Shown here piece after piece: positions 8,382-17,554 of a stretch of 64,000 bases of DNA. Each line of letters begins with the position of its first letter. Positions within the stretch are counted from its first letter, which is position 1. The translations under genes were made by a program, and so were the position numbers. This stretch comes from an uncultured Lachnospiraceae bacterium (lineage in GTDB: Bacteria > Bacillota > Clostridia > Lachnospirales > Lachnospiraceae), in NCBI GenBank assembly GCA_902788555.1, contig CADAKQ010000020.1, forward strand, positions 23,265 through 87,264, read 5' to 3'. The notes under the pieces were generated by a model that did no database searches, was not told where the DNA came from, and saw only the letters and a program-made list of their open reading frames with translations.

Positions 8382-9715
8382 TGGTAAAAACACTTCAGAA
8401 AAAGTTTATAGTTGCCTCTATGACTGCCATTACGATTCTTATAATTGTACTTCTCGGAACCGTAAATATTGTAAATGTTATAAGACTGAATAATCATAAT
8501 AATAATCTTATGGAGATGCTTTCAGGAGGCGAAAGAAGATTTACTGAGGATGACATTGGAGATAAGCCTGAGGATTTCAAGCCGGATGATAATGTAATGG
8601 ACAGAGAGAGCATGTCGGAAAAGGAACCTTATGAATTTAAAGAGGACTTAGACAGCGATAGAAGTAAATTTCGGCTTTTTGATCCGGTTTTGAATGAGGA
8701 TGACAGGATTTCAGCAGTATATTTTGTAGTAAGAGTAGATGAGACTGATAGCGTTATTTTTACGGATACAAGTCATGTGTCAACCATTGATGAAGAAAAG
8801 GCACAGAATTATGCACTGAGCGTTTTGGAAAAGGACAGTCAGAAGGGAAAGATTGATAACTATAAATATGTAATAAAGGAAAATTCCGACAAAAAGGAAA
8901 AAACAATAGTTTTTCTTGATGTTAATTCAGAAACTCAATCTATTCTGGCGGTTGCGGTCGTATCAGCCGGTATAGGAATTTTATGTTGGATAAGTATGCT
9001 TCTGCTGATTGTGGCACTGTCTAAAAAAGCTATAAGACCTATAGCTTCGAATATTGAGAAGCAAAAGCAGTTTATAACTGATGCAGGGCATGAAATAAAA
9101 ACACCCCTTGCCATAATACTTGCAAATACAGATGCGATGGAGCTTCATAATGGTGAAAGCAAATGGAGTAAAAATATCAAGAAGCAGACAACGAGATTAA
9201 GCGAGCTTATGCAGCGTATGCTTTCTTTAGCTAAGATGGATGAGGGAACCGCCAAGCTCAAATTTGAGGAGCTTAATCTAAGTAAAATATTAAATGATGC
9301 AGTCGGCTCATTTAAGGAAACTGCAAATAAAAAAGATATAGCTTTTGACAAAGAAGTAGATGACGATATATATGCAAAGGCTGATAAAGAGAGCATAACA
9401 CAGCTTGTCAATATACTTATTGATAATGCCGTAAAATACGCAGATGAAAAAAGCACAATTGATATAAGATTAAAAAAGCAGGAGAAGCATATAAAGCTTA
9501 TAATTGCGAATGCATGCTCCAATCTTCCGGATATTCCTCCGGAAAAGATGTTTGACCGCTTTTATCGCGGAGACAGTGCGAGAACGCAAAAGGGCGGAGG
9601 CTTTGGAATCGGACTGTCAGTAGCTTTGGCAGTAGCTGAGGCACATAATGGACATATAAGTGCGAAGTATAAGGAGGATAACAGGATTAGCTTTGAGGTC
9701 AGTTTACCGGTTTAA
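8381..9715 (+). CDS. Sensor histidine kinase
   Basis: A 444-residue membrane kinase. There are membrane helices at about residues 10-32 and 187-213, enclosing a highly acidic extracellular region of ~150 residues. The HisKA domain has His237 in GHEIKTPLA. The ATPase domain has the N box (NILIDNAVKYA) and a G box (GGGFGIGLSVA). It autophosphorylates and passes phosphate to the preceding regulator, whose stop codon overlaps its ATG. The acidic sensor domain suggests a cation or cationic-peptide signal, but that is a guess. Confidence 0.94.
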   Translation: MVKTLQKKFIVASMTAITILIIVLLGTVNIVNVIRLNNHNNNLMEMLSGGERRFTEDDIGDKPEDFKPDDNVMDRESMSEKEPYEFKEDLDSDRSKFRLFDPVLNEDDRISAVYFVVRVDETDSVIFTDTSHVSTIDEEKAQNYALSVLEKDSQKGKIDNYKYVIKENSDKKEKTIVFLDVNSETQSILAVAVVSAGIGILCWISMLLLIVALSKKAIRPIASNIEKQKQFITDAGHEIKTPLAIILANTDAMELHNGESKWSKNIKKQTTRLSELMQRMLSLAKMDEGTAKLKFEELNLSKILNDAVGSFKETANKKDIAFDKEVDDDIYAKADKESITQLVNILIDNAVKYADEKSTIDIRLKKQEKHIKLIIANACSNLPDIPPEKMFDRFYRGDSARTQKGGGFGIGLSVALAVAEAHNGHISAKYKEDNRISFEVSLPV

Positions 9716-9736
9716 ATTCGTGTAGTAAAGTTATAT

Positions 9737-9765
9737 TTGAAAATATAGTAGAATAATGATATTAT
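9737..9765 (+). promoter_or_regulatory. Putative promoter of the yesL-like gene and dapF
   Basis: TTGAAA (9737-9742) and TATTAT (9760-9765) with a 17-bp spacer, 55 bp before the downstream start codon. A short GAG...CTC hairpin with a T run lies in between and may be an attenuator or chance. Confidence 0.62.
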
Positions 9766-9819
9766 ATAAAATGAGTCTTTAAGGCTCGTTTTTGAATTGC
9801 TTAGAAAGGATGATTATTT

Positions 9820-10593
9820 ATGGCAGCAGAAGGGTTTAATTATGATAGCATGTTTATGAGATTACTGAATCGTATTGGCGATGTTTTTATTCTTTCGGTT
9901 GTCTTTTCCATATGCTGTATTCCTGTTATTACGATAGGACCGGCACTTACAGCACTTTATTATACTGCTATGAAGGGTATAACTGTTGGAGAAGGATATG
10001 TAACAAAATATTTCTTCAAAAGCTTCAGGGAAAATTTCAAGCAGTCTGTTGTAATCTTTTTAATAAATGCTCTTGCCTTGTTTGTGTTTGGCGTTGACCT
10101 TTGGTTCTGGCTTAAGCAGTGGCAGGAGGCAAGACTTGGAATTGCAAGAATTATGATTGTCGTAAGTGTGGTTTTGCTTATGGTGGCTGCTATGATATTT
10201 ATATTTGTCTTCCCACTTCAGGCAAAGTTTGATAACAGAATAAAGGTGCAGATTAGAAATGCATTCCTTTTATCGATAAAGTTTTTTCCGACCACACTTG
10301 TTGTGCTTCTTATAACTGCACTTATGGCATTTGGAGTATATTATGCTCCTGCTCTTGCTATATCGGGATATTTTCTTATTGGCTTTGGAGCTATGGGATA
10401 TGTGAACGGAGCACTTTTTTACAGATGTCTTAAATCATATCTTGTAACGGATGATGAGAAGACGGATGATGCGGATGAAGATGATAGAATCTTTTCGGAT
10501 GAGCTAAAGGAAGGCTATGATGAAAAAGATGATAAAAAAGAAAAAATCGTTTCTGATGAAAAGGATGCTTTGTCAGAGGAGGAAAAGGAGTAG
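9820..10593 (+). CDS. YesL-like (DUF624) membrane protein with acidic tail
   Basis: A 257-residue integral membrane protein with about five hydrophobic helices. It starts with the YesL/DUF624 pattern (FMRLLNRIGDVFILSVVF, then a proline-rich TIGPALTALYY). In other Firmicutes this family is often encoded with carbohydrate ABC transporters; its biochemical role is unknown. The C-terminal ~45 residues are almost entirely Asp, Glu and Lys and look unstructured. It ends 3 bp before dapF and is probably cotranscribed with it. Confidence 0.8.
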   Translation: MAAEGFNYDSMFMRLLNRIGDVFILSVVFSICCIPVITIGPALTALYYTAMKGITVGEGYVTKYFFKSFRENFKQSVVIFLINALALFVFGVDLWFWLKQWQEARLGIARIMIVVSVVLLMVAAMIFIFVFPLQAKFDNRIKVQIRNAFLLSIKFFPTTLVVLLITALMAFGVYYAPALAISGYFLIGFGAMGYVNGALFYRCLKSYLVTDDEKTDDADEDDRIFSDELKEGYDEKDDKKEKIVSDEKDALSEEEKE

Positions 10594-10596
10594 TAT

Positions 10597-11451
10597 ATGA
10601 AATTTACAAAGATGGAAGGTCTTGGAAATGACTATGTTTATGTAAATTGCTTCAAAGAAAAGGTTGATGCTCCCTCAGAGCTTTCGATTATAATAAGTGA
10701 CAGACATTTCGGTATAGGTTCCGACGGACTTATACTTATCAAACCGTCTGATAAGGCGGATTTTACAATGGAGATGTACAATGCTGACGGTTCACAATCG
10801 GAGATGTGCGGTAATGGAATCAGATGTGTCGGAAAGTATGTTTACGATTACGGACTTACTGATAAAGAAGATATAACCGTCGAGACTCTTGCCGGAATAA
10901 AATATCTGAAGCTTTTTACTGAAAACGGCAAGGTAAGTAAGGTAATGGTCAATATGGGTGCACCGATATTAAGTCCAAAAGAAATACCGGTCAATACAAA
11001 TAATTTACCGTCAGACTGTGATAAAATTATAAATTATCCTATAATCATTGACGGTGTTACGTATAAGACAACCTGCGTTTCGATGGGGAATCCGCATAGT
11101 GTTGTATTTGTTGATGATACGGATAATTTTCCTCTTGAAAAAATAGGACCTTTATTTGAAAATAATGAGTTTTTTCCGAGAAGGGTAAATGCTGAATTTG
11201 TTCAGATTGTAGACAGAAAATATGCAAAGATGCGTGTATGGGAACGTGGCTCCGGAGAAACACTTGCATGCGGAACCGGAACCTGTGCATCAGTAGTTGC
11301 CGCTATACTAAACGGACTTACGGAGGATGAGGTTACCGTAAAGCTTTTGGGTGGAGAACTCATAATAAAATGGGACAGAGAAAGTAATTTGGTTTATATG
11401 ACGGGACCGGCAAAGGTGGTCTTTGACGGAGAGATAGAACTCGAGGAATAA
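10597..11451 (+). CDS. dapF: Diaminopimelate epimerase
   Basis: A 284-residue full-length DapF that converts LL- to meso-diaminopimelate for lysine and peptidoglycan synthesis. The two catalytic cysteines are visible: Cys71 in EMCGNGIRC and Cys225 in ACGTGTC. The family pattern begins at the N terminus with KMEGLGNDYVYV. A GGAG site lies in the end of the preceding gene. The wall polymer sugar transferase begins 3 bp after its stop codon, so the wall polymer cluster may be partly cotranscribed with dapF. Confidence 0.97.
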   Translation: MKFTKMEGLGNDYVYVNCFKEKVDAPSELSIIISDRHFGIGSDGLILIKPSDKADFTMEMYNADGSQSEMCGNGIRCVGKYVYDYGLTDKEDITVETLAGIKYLKLFTENGKVSKVMVNMGAPILSPKEIPVNTNNLPSDCDKIINYPIIIDGVTYKTTCVSMGNPHSVVFVDDTDNFPLEKIGPLFENNEFFPRRVNAEFVQIVDRKYAKMRVWERGSGETLACGTGTCASVVAAILNGLTEDEVTVKLLGGELIIKWDRESNLVYMTGPAKVVFDGEIELEE

Positions 11452-11453
11452 TT

Positions 11454-12866
11454 ATGTATGCTTATGAGCAGAAAAAAAGGATGCTTGGTATTGCAGCCAA
11501 TTTTATAATACTGCTTTTTGAAATAATATCATTTACTTATGTATGGTTTAAATATTACAGAAGCATATCCTATAAAAACGGAGATATAATTGTTATAGGA
11601 ATGTATGCTCTTTTTGTATTTCTCATAACTAAAAGCTTAAATGGATATAAAAACAGCTATATGAGAAGTATGGATTTATGTCTGTCACATATACTTGCGG
11701 TTATATTTTCGTCAATAGTGGGACACATATTTATATGTATGGTTTGGAGTGAATATGTTGATGTTATTCCGATTGTAGTGATGGCAGGGTGTCAGATATT
11801 ATTTGATGTTTTATGGGTAATATTGGTAAGGCAAATTTATATACATATTTATCCGCCGAGAAGAGTGATTCTGATATATGGGAATTATCCTCCGGAGGCA
11901 TTTTTAAAGAAGCTTGATATGCGGCAGGACAGATATGAGGTATGCGAAATACTTAACTATCAAAAGGGGTTTGAAAGGATATGCAGTGATGTTCTTGATT
12001 TTGAGGGGGTATTTTTATATGACCTTCCGGCAGAGGAAAGAAATGAGATTGTAAAGTATTGCTACGAGCATTCCATAAGAACATATATTGTTCCTAAGAT
12101 TACAGATATAATAATGAAATGCTCAGATGACCTTTATCTTGTTGACACACCGATATATCTTTCAAGAAATTACGGACTTAATATTGAGGAAAGATTTTTC
12201 AAGAGAATTACTGATATTATTATTTCTCTTTTGGCATTGCTTATCCTCTCACCGCTTATGCTTATCATAGCAATACTTGTAAAGTCTTATGACGGAGGAA
12301 AGATTTTCTATAAGCAGCTTAGACTTACAAGAGATGGTAAAATGTTTATGATATATAAGTTCAGAAGCATGAAGCCGGATGAGGCGGATAAGGGAAGAGG
12401 CGCCCGCCTTGCCAGTAAGAAGGATTCGAGGATTACTCCGGTTGGAAGGGTGCTTAGAAATCTTCATCTTGATGAGCTGCCACAGCTTATAAATGTTTTG
12501 AAGGGAGATATGTCGATAGTCGGCCCAAGACCGGAAAGACCGGAGATTTTTTTGAAGTATGAAAAAAGTATACCGCAGTTTGATTTCAGACTTAAGGTAA
12601 AAGCGGGCATTACCGGATATGCGCAGGTCTATGGAAAGTACAATACTTCTCCGATAGATAAGCTTAAGATGGATTTGACATATATACAGAAATACTCGTA
12701 TTGGATGGATATAAAGCTTATACTTCTGACGTTTAAGATAGTATTCCGTAAGGAAAGCTCAGAGGGAGTTGAGGAAACGAAGCTTACGGCTCTGCCGTCA
12801 GATTACAAGGCGAAAAGCTATAGTAAAAAATATGATTTGCGTACGCAGAAAGGAAGTAAAGTATGA
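11454..12866 (+). CDS. Polyprenyl glycosylphosphotransferase (priming sugar transferase)
   Basis: A 470-residue WbaP-like enzyme. The N-terminal ~150 residues hold four or five membrane helices, followed by a Rossmann-like region. The C-terminal ~200 residues are the bacterial sugar transferase domain, opening with KRITDIIISLLALL and containing KFRSMK, LDELPQLINVLKGDMS and VGPRPERPE. It would transfer a sugar-1-phosphate from a nucleotide sugar to undecaprenyl phosphate to start assembly of a surface polysaccharide or teichoic acid linkage. The sugar used cannot be predicted. Its stop overlaps the next start by 4 bp. Confidence 0.93.
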   Translation: MYAYEQKKRMLGIAANFIILLFEIISFTYVWFKYYRSISYKNGDIIVIGMYALFVFLITKSLNGYKNSYMRSMDLCLSHILAVIFSSIVGHIFICMVWSEYVDVIPIVVMAGCQILFDVLWVILVRQIYIHIYPPRRVILIYGNYPPEAFLKKLDMRQDRYEVCEILNYQKGFERICSDVLDFEGVFLYDLPAEERNEIVKYCYEHSIRTYIVPKITDIIMKCSDDLYLVDTPIYLSRNYGLNIEERFFKRITDIIISLLALLILSPLMLIIAILVKSYDGGKIFYKQLRLTRDGKMFMIYKFRSMKPDEADKGRGARLASKKDSRITPVGRVLRNLHLDELPQLINVLKGDMSIVGPRPERPEIFLKYEKSIPQFDFRLKVKAGITGYAQVYGKYNTSPIDKLKMDLTYIQKYSYWMDIKLILLTFKIVFRKESSEGVEETKLTALPSDYKAKSYSKKYDLRTQKGSKV

Positions 12867-13505
12867 ATGTAGCAGTAATTATAGCAGGCGGATCAGGTCA
12901 GAGAATGGGACAGGATATCCCAAAGCAGTTTATAAATGTGTATGATAAGCCGATACTTATCTATACATTGGAGAGCTTTCAGAGACATCCGCTTATAGAT
13001 GCTATAGAGGTTGTATGTATCGAGGGCTGGCATAATGTTCTTTGGGCTTATGCAAAGCAGTTTAATATTGATAAAGTAAAGTGGGTTATATCGGGAGGAA
13101 ATTCCGCACAGGAATCAATAAGAAACGGTGTTGATAACTTAAAGGATATTTGTGATGAAAATGATAATATAATAATTCACGATGGTATAAGACCGCTTGT
13201 TGACGACGAGGTGCTTACGGATGTTATAGAAAAGTGTAATGAACATGGAAACGGTGTAACCTCACTTCCATATAATGAGCAGATATTTGTAATTGATGAT
13301 GAATATACGACCACAAAGTATATTCCGAGAGAGACCTTAAGAAGAGTTTCCACACCACAGTTATACCAATACTATGATGGTTGAGCTTGGTGAAACTCTT
13401 TATTTTGCAAAGGGTTCAGATAAAAACATAAAGCTTACAACAAAGGATGATCTTGAAATATTTAAAGGATATCTGACTGCTGAAAAGGATAAGTGGTTGA
13501 AGTAA
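12863..13505 (+). pseudogene. TarI/IspD-family cytidylyltransferase, internally deleted and frameshifted
   Basis: The first 166 codons are a normal TarI-type CDP-alditol synthase: IIAGGSGQRMGQDIPKQF, then HDGIRPLV, ending at RVSTPQ. At about 13358-13362 the frame shifts: after 166 codons in the original frame (which stops at 13384), the expected C-terminal tail continues in the +1 frame as YTNTMMVELG, GSDKNIKLTTKDD and WLK to a stop at 13505. The ~25-30 residues that normally link TPQ to this tail are missing, so a deletion of non-triplet length fits better than a simple sequencing slip. Such enzymes make CDP-ribitol or similar donors for the phosphotransferases downstream, so an intact copy may exist elsewhere. 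Confidence 0.8.
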
Positions 13506-13568
13506 TCTGATGATATAGTCAGTACGTAATAATTACGAAAATATGAAAAATTGAATCGGAGTAAAAGT

Positions 13569-14639
13569 ATGAAATTATATGATAGCAGCATCTATATGGA
13601 TGATGTAAAGAAGATAGCAGATTTGGATTATACGTGGGACAAGTTAAAGGATAAAAGTCTTGCCATATCAGGCGCAACAGGTATGATAGGCAGCTTCCTT
13701 ATCGATGTACTTATGTACAGAAATGAAAAATATAATCAGAACGTAGCTGTATATGCTTTTGGCAGAAATGAAGAAAAGGCAAAAAAACGTTTTGAAAAAT
13801 ATTTTGACAATGATAATTTCAGATTTGTAAAACAGGATATTAATAATCCTATTGATGAAAACATATGCAAAGATAAGGTGGATTATATTATCCATGCAGC
13901 AAGTAATACTCATCCGGTTGCATATTCAAGTGATCCGATAGGGACAATCTCGGCCAATGTTATCGGAACCAATAATCTTTTGGATTGGGCAGCAAAGGTT
14001 GGCTGCGAGAGATTCGTATTTCTTTCCTCTGTAGAGATATATGGAGAAAATAAGGGTGATACGGATAAATTTGCAGAGGATTATCTGGGCTATATCGACT
14101 GCAATACACTTCGTGCAGGATATCCGGAGAGTAAGAGAACCGGAGAGGCACTATGTCAGGCATATATAAAGCAAAGGGGACTTGACGTGGTTATACCGAG
14201 ACTTTCAAGATGCTATGGACCGACTATGCTTGACTCTGATACGAAGGCACTTTCGCAATTTATACTTAAGGGTGTAAACAGTGAGGACATAGTTTTAAAA
14301 AGTGAAGGCACCCAGCTTTATTCCTATGCATATATGGCAGATGCGGTATCCGGAATAATAAAATTAATGTTTGACGGAGAGTGCGGTGGTGCATATAATG
14401 TAGTTTCGGACGAATCTGACATAATGCTCAAAGACCTTGCAGGAATAATAGCTGATTATGTAGGTAAGAAGGTTATATTTGAACTTCCCGGTGAAACAGA
14501 ACGTGCCGGGTATTCAAAAGCTACTAAGGCAACACTTGCTTCAGATAAGATAAAGGAAACAGGATGGAAGTCATTCTTTGATATAAAAGAAGGACTTCAT
14601 CATACGATAGATGTTCTCAGGAGTTTATATGAACACTAA
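13569..14639 (+). CDS. NAD-dependent epimerase/dehydratase (extended SDR)
   Basis: A 356-residue short-chain dehydrogenase of the nucleotide-sugar type. The dinucleotide motif GATGMIG is at about residue 36, and the catalytic set includes the Ser-Ser of LSSVEIYG and Tyr/Lys of YPESK. The ATG at 13569 has CGGAG upstream; an in-frame TTG at 13551 has no site. In related wall polymer clusters this SDR sits next to TarI-type cytidylyltransferases, where it may reduce or epimerise the alditol or sugar used to make the CDP donor. The exact substrate is unknown. Its end overlaps the exporter permease gene by 11 bp. Confidence 0.88.
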   Translation: MKLYDSSIYMDDVKKIADLDYTWDKLKDKSLAISGATGMIGSFLIDVLMYRNEKYNQNVAVYAFGRNEEKAKKRFEKYFDNDNFRFVKQDINNPIDENICKDKVDYIIHAASNTHPVAYSSDPIGTISANVIGTNNLLDWAAKVGCERFVFLSSVEIYGENKGDTDKFAEDYLGYIDCNTLRAGYPESKRTGEALCQAYIKQRGLDVVIPRLSRCYGPTMLDSDTKALSQFILKGVNSEDIVLKSEGTQLYSYAYMADAVSGIIKLMFDGECGGAYNVVSDESDIMLKDLAGIIADYVGKKVIFELPGETERAGYSKATKATLASDKIKETGWKSFFDIKEGLHHTIDVLRSLYEH

Positions 14640-15405
14640 AATAGACGAATATAGAAAATACAGTAATCTATTTGTTGAGCTTGTAAGAAAAGGAATAAAA
14701 TTAAAATACAGGAGGTCCTATCTTGGAATAATCTGGTCCATGATAGAACCTCTTCTTACCATGATAGTGCTGACCATAGTATTTGGAACACTTCTTGGGC
14801 ATGAAGGAAAGGATTTCCCTGTATATATACTTGCAGGCAGGCTTATCTACACTCTTTTTTCGCAGTCTTCAACTGCTGCTTTAAAATCCATACGTGCCAA
14901 TCAGGGAATGATAAAGAAGGTATATGTGCCAAAGGCATTATACCCGCTTTCAGCTATTACATTTAATTACATACTTTTTTTGATTTCACTTGTTGTGCTT
15001 CTTTTTGTGTCACTTGTACTCGGGGTTTATCCGACATGGAGAGTTTTGCTTGCTATAGTTCCACTGCTTATATTATTTTTACTTTCTGTGGGAGCCGGGC
15101 TTATACTTTCTACAGTCGGAGTGTTTTTCAGAGATATGGAATATCTGTGGAATGTCCTTTTAATGCTTGTGATGTACACCTGCGCAATCTTTTACTATCC
15201 GGAAAAAATACTTGGAAGTGATGTCGGATGGATATTAAAATATAACCCATTATTTTGTATAATATCCAATTTCAGAAGCTGTGTATTTGGAACCGAGATG
15301 GATGCATGGATGCTTGGATATTCATCGTTATTTGCTATTGTCAGTGTGGTTATTGGAATTGTTGTTTTTGATAAGAATCAGGATAAGTTTATCTTATATA
15401 TATAA
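14629..15405 (+). CDS. tagG: Wall polymer ABC exporter permease (TagG-like)
   Basis: A 258-residue ABC-2 type permease with six hydrophobic helices and the early motif LKYRRSYLGIIWSMIEPL, characteristic of TagG/RfbA/KpsM exporters. With the ATPase that follows it should flip undecaprenyl-linked wall teichoic acid or polysaccharide outward. The ATG at 14629 has AGGAG upstream and overlaps the end of the SDR gene, so translational coupling is likely. The TagG label rests on the teichoic-type enzymes around it; an O-antigen-like polymer is also possible. Confidence 0.88.
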   Translation: MNTKIDEYRKYSNLFVELVRKGIKLKYRRSYLGIIWSMIEPLLTMIVLTIVFGTLLGHEGKDFPVYILAGRLIYTLFSQSSTAALKSIRANQGMIKKVYVPKALYPLSAITFNYILFLISLVVLLFVSLVLGVYPTWRVLLAIVPLLILFLLSVGAGLILSTVGVFFRDMEYLWNVLLMLVMYTCAIFYYPEKILGSDVGWILKYNPLFCIISNFRSCVFGTEMDAWMLGYSSLFAIVSVVIGIVVFDKNQDKFILYI

Positions 15406-15528
15406 GACATATCTGATGTAAGAATCAGGATATGTTTAACAAAACGAGTTGATCAGGATAAGTTGATTGGAATATGTACGATACACTTAGTATCTGCATG
15501 ATACTATCTGTTGAAATATGGAGGAAAG

Positions 15529-16308
15529 ATGTCAGATAAAAAAATCACTTTAAATGAAAAAAAGAATATAGATGATGATATCGTTCTTAGCTTATCTGAT
15601 ATCGGCATGCGCTTTAACCTCAGTAAGGAAAAGGTTGATAGTGTCAAAGAATACTTTATAAAGTTTATGAAGCGTGAGCTTAAATTTGATGAATTTTGGG
15701 CACTGCGCGATATAAGCTTTGATGTGAAAAAGGGAGATCGTGTCGGCATACTCGGACTTAACGGAGCTGGAAAGTCAACACTTATGAAGGTTATCGCAGG
15801 AGTGTTCAGACCAACTGAGGGAACGGTCTTTAAGCGTGGAGTGCTTGCTCCTATGATAGAGCTTGGTGCTGGCTTCGATATGCAGTATACCGGAAAAGAA
15901 AATATCTATCTATACGGAGCGGTTCTTGGATATTCAAGAAAATTTATGGATGAAAAGATAGAGGAGATAATAGAGTTTACTGAGCTTAAAAATTTTATAG
16001 ATGTACCGCTTAAAAATTATTCGTCCGGTATGAAGGCAAGGCTTGGCTTTGCTATAGCAACAATCGTAAAACCGGATATACTTATACTTGATGAGGTGCT
16101 TTCGGTAGGGGATGCAAAGTTTAGAAAAAAGAGTGAAAAAAAGCTGCTTGATATGATGGATACCGGAACTACGGTTTTATTCGTATCTCACAATATAGAA
16201 CAGGTTAGAAGGATATGCGATAAGGCTCTTATATTGGAGCATGGTAAGCTTGTTTCATATGGAGCTATGGATGAGGTTGTCGCAAGGTATGAGGAGATGA
16301 TAAAATAA
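15529..16308 (+). CDS. tagH: Wall polymer ABC exporter ATPase (TagH-like)
   Basis: A 259-residue ATPase with Walker A GLNGAGKST, signature YSSGMKARLGFA, Walker B ILILDEVLSVGD and a switch His in SHN. The LDEVLSVGD form and GAGFD region are typical of TagH/RfbB polysaccharide exporters. There is no C-terminal extension like that of Bacillus TagH. GGAGG precedes the ATG at 15529; the in-frame TTG upstream is not needed. It is separated from the permease gene by 123 bp. Confidence 0.9.
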   Translation: MSDKKITLNEKKNIDDDIVLSLSDIGMRFNLSKEKVDSVKEYFIKFMKRELKFDEFWALRDISFDVKKGDRVGILGLNGAGKSTLMKVIAGVFRPTEGTVFKRGVLAPMIELGAGFDMQYTGKENIYLYGAVLGYSRKFMDEKIEEIIEFTELKNFIDVPLKNYSSGMKARLGFAIATIVKPDILILDEVLSVGDAKFRKKSEKKLLDMMDTGTTVLFVSHNIEQVRRICDKALILEHGKLVSYGAMDEVVARYEEMIK

Positions 16309-16366
16309 ATAACTGTTCGAAACTTGTAGAGCACTTTTTAGATGATTTAAAGGGTGAGTGAAAATT

Positions 16367-17503
16367 ATGAAATTTATATTTAAACAAATATATAAAATGT
16401 TTATGCAGTATATTGTCTTTCCTTTCGTCTACTTCAAAAACAGGTGGAGCAGGGTTGAGGATAAGCTTGTTATACTTGCCGATTCAAAGCATGATTCCTG
16501 TCCGGCTTATATGATGAGCATAAGAGAAAGCTTAAAAAAAGAGCATTATGACATAAGGGAATTTTATATAGATTCTTCCAAGCATGAAAGACGTGATGTC
16601 ATAAACAGTATGATGGATTTTATGCGCACATATCCGAAAGCTTCTTATGTCATAATCTGTGATTATTACCTGCCGGTTTCCTCCTGCAAAAAGAAGAAGG
16701 AGACAAAGGTTATACAGCTTTGGCATGGCTGTGGTGCATTTAAAAGATTTGGTCATGATGCGTATGACGATATACCGAAGTTTTATCTTGGCTCGCCGAT
16801 AAAAAACTATGACCTTGTTACCGTATCGGGTGATGAGTGCAGGACATATTTTCGTTCTGCCATGCAGATACCTGATTTTGAAAATAATATAGTAAGAGCT
16901 ATAGGTGCGGCTTATACGGATAAGCTTTTTGATGAAGATTTTATACAGGCTTGCTACGACAAATTCCGGTTTGCATATCCTAATGCGCGAGGTAAAAAGG
17001 TTATACTCTGGGCACCTACATTTCGCGGAAATGCCGGAAGAACCAAAGAGTCAAAAAATGCAAAGCTGTTTGATAATCTGCGCCTTGATATAAACGCATG
17101 CGTAAGAGAGCTTCCGGAGACATTTCTTATAGAAAGCCTGCATCCGCATATGAATGGTGGAAAAAACGGCATTATGACTACGGAAGAACTGATGGTTTGT
17201 GCGGATATGCTTATCACGGATTATTCATCGGTATTCTTTGAATATCTCCTGCTCGACAAACCGATATTATATTATGTACCTGACCTTGAAAAATATACCG
17301 ACAAAAGAGGCTTTTATCTCAACTTCAGCAAGCTGCCGGGACGTATCGTAAGAGATAAGAAAAATCTGAAATATAATATAAAGGAAGCACTTTATAATGA
17401 TGATATGTCCGAGCAAAGAGAGAACTTCAGAACAAGATTTATGAACGGCTGTGATGGAAAAGTAACAAAAAGAGTCATGGATTACATAGAGGGGCAGATA
17501 TGA
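16367..17503 (+). CDS. CDP-glycerol/ribitol phosphotransferase (TagB/TagF family), copy 1
   Basis: A 378-residue member of the CDP-glycerol glycerophosphotransferase family. Motifs run QLWHGCGAFKRFG (~122), WAPTFRG (~214), SLHPHM and ITDYSSVFFEYLLLDKPI (~280), the last two holding the His and Ser/Glu residues that bind the donor phosphates. It would add glycerol- or ribitol-phosphate units to the lipid-linked polymer at the inner membrane face. The N terminus is basic and amphipathic, fitting membrane association. I prefer the ATG at 16367 to the upstream GTG because AGGGTGAG is correctly placed. It shares its family with the next gene. Confidence 0.92.
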   Translation: MKFIFKQIYKMFMQYIVFPFVYFKNRWSRVEDKLVILADSKHDSCPAYMMSIRESLKKEHYDIREFYIDSSKHERRDVINSMMDFMRTYPKASYVIICDYYLPVSSCKKKKETKVIQLWHGCGAFKRFGHDAYDDIPKFYLGSPIKNYDLVTVSGDECRTYFRSAMQIPDFENNIVRAIGAAYTDKLFDEDFIQACYDKFRFAYPNARGKKVILWAPTFRGNAGRTKESKNAKLFDNLRLDINACVRELPETFLIESLHPHMNGGKNGIMTTEELMVCADMLITDYSSVFFEYLLLDKPILYYVPDLEKYTDKRGFYLNFSKLPGRIVRDKKNLKYNIKEALYNDDMSEQRENFRTRFMNGCDGKVTKRVMDYIEGQI

Positions 17504-17554
17504 TAAAGAAATGGCAAAAGCAAATGTTAGTTGCTGTGTATAAAGGAGATATAG

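Noticed and set aside
9770-9800. A GAGTC...GGCTC hairpin with T run before the YesL-like gene as a terminator
   Set aside because: The stem is very short with a tight loop, and it lies between a good promoter and its gene; I cannot support it as a real attenuator.
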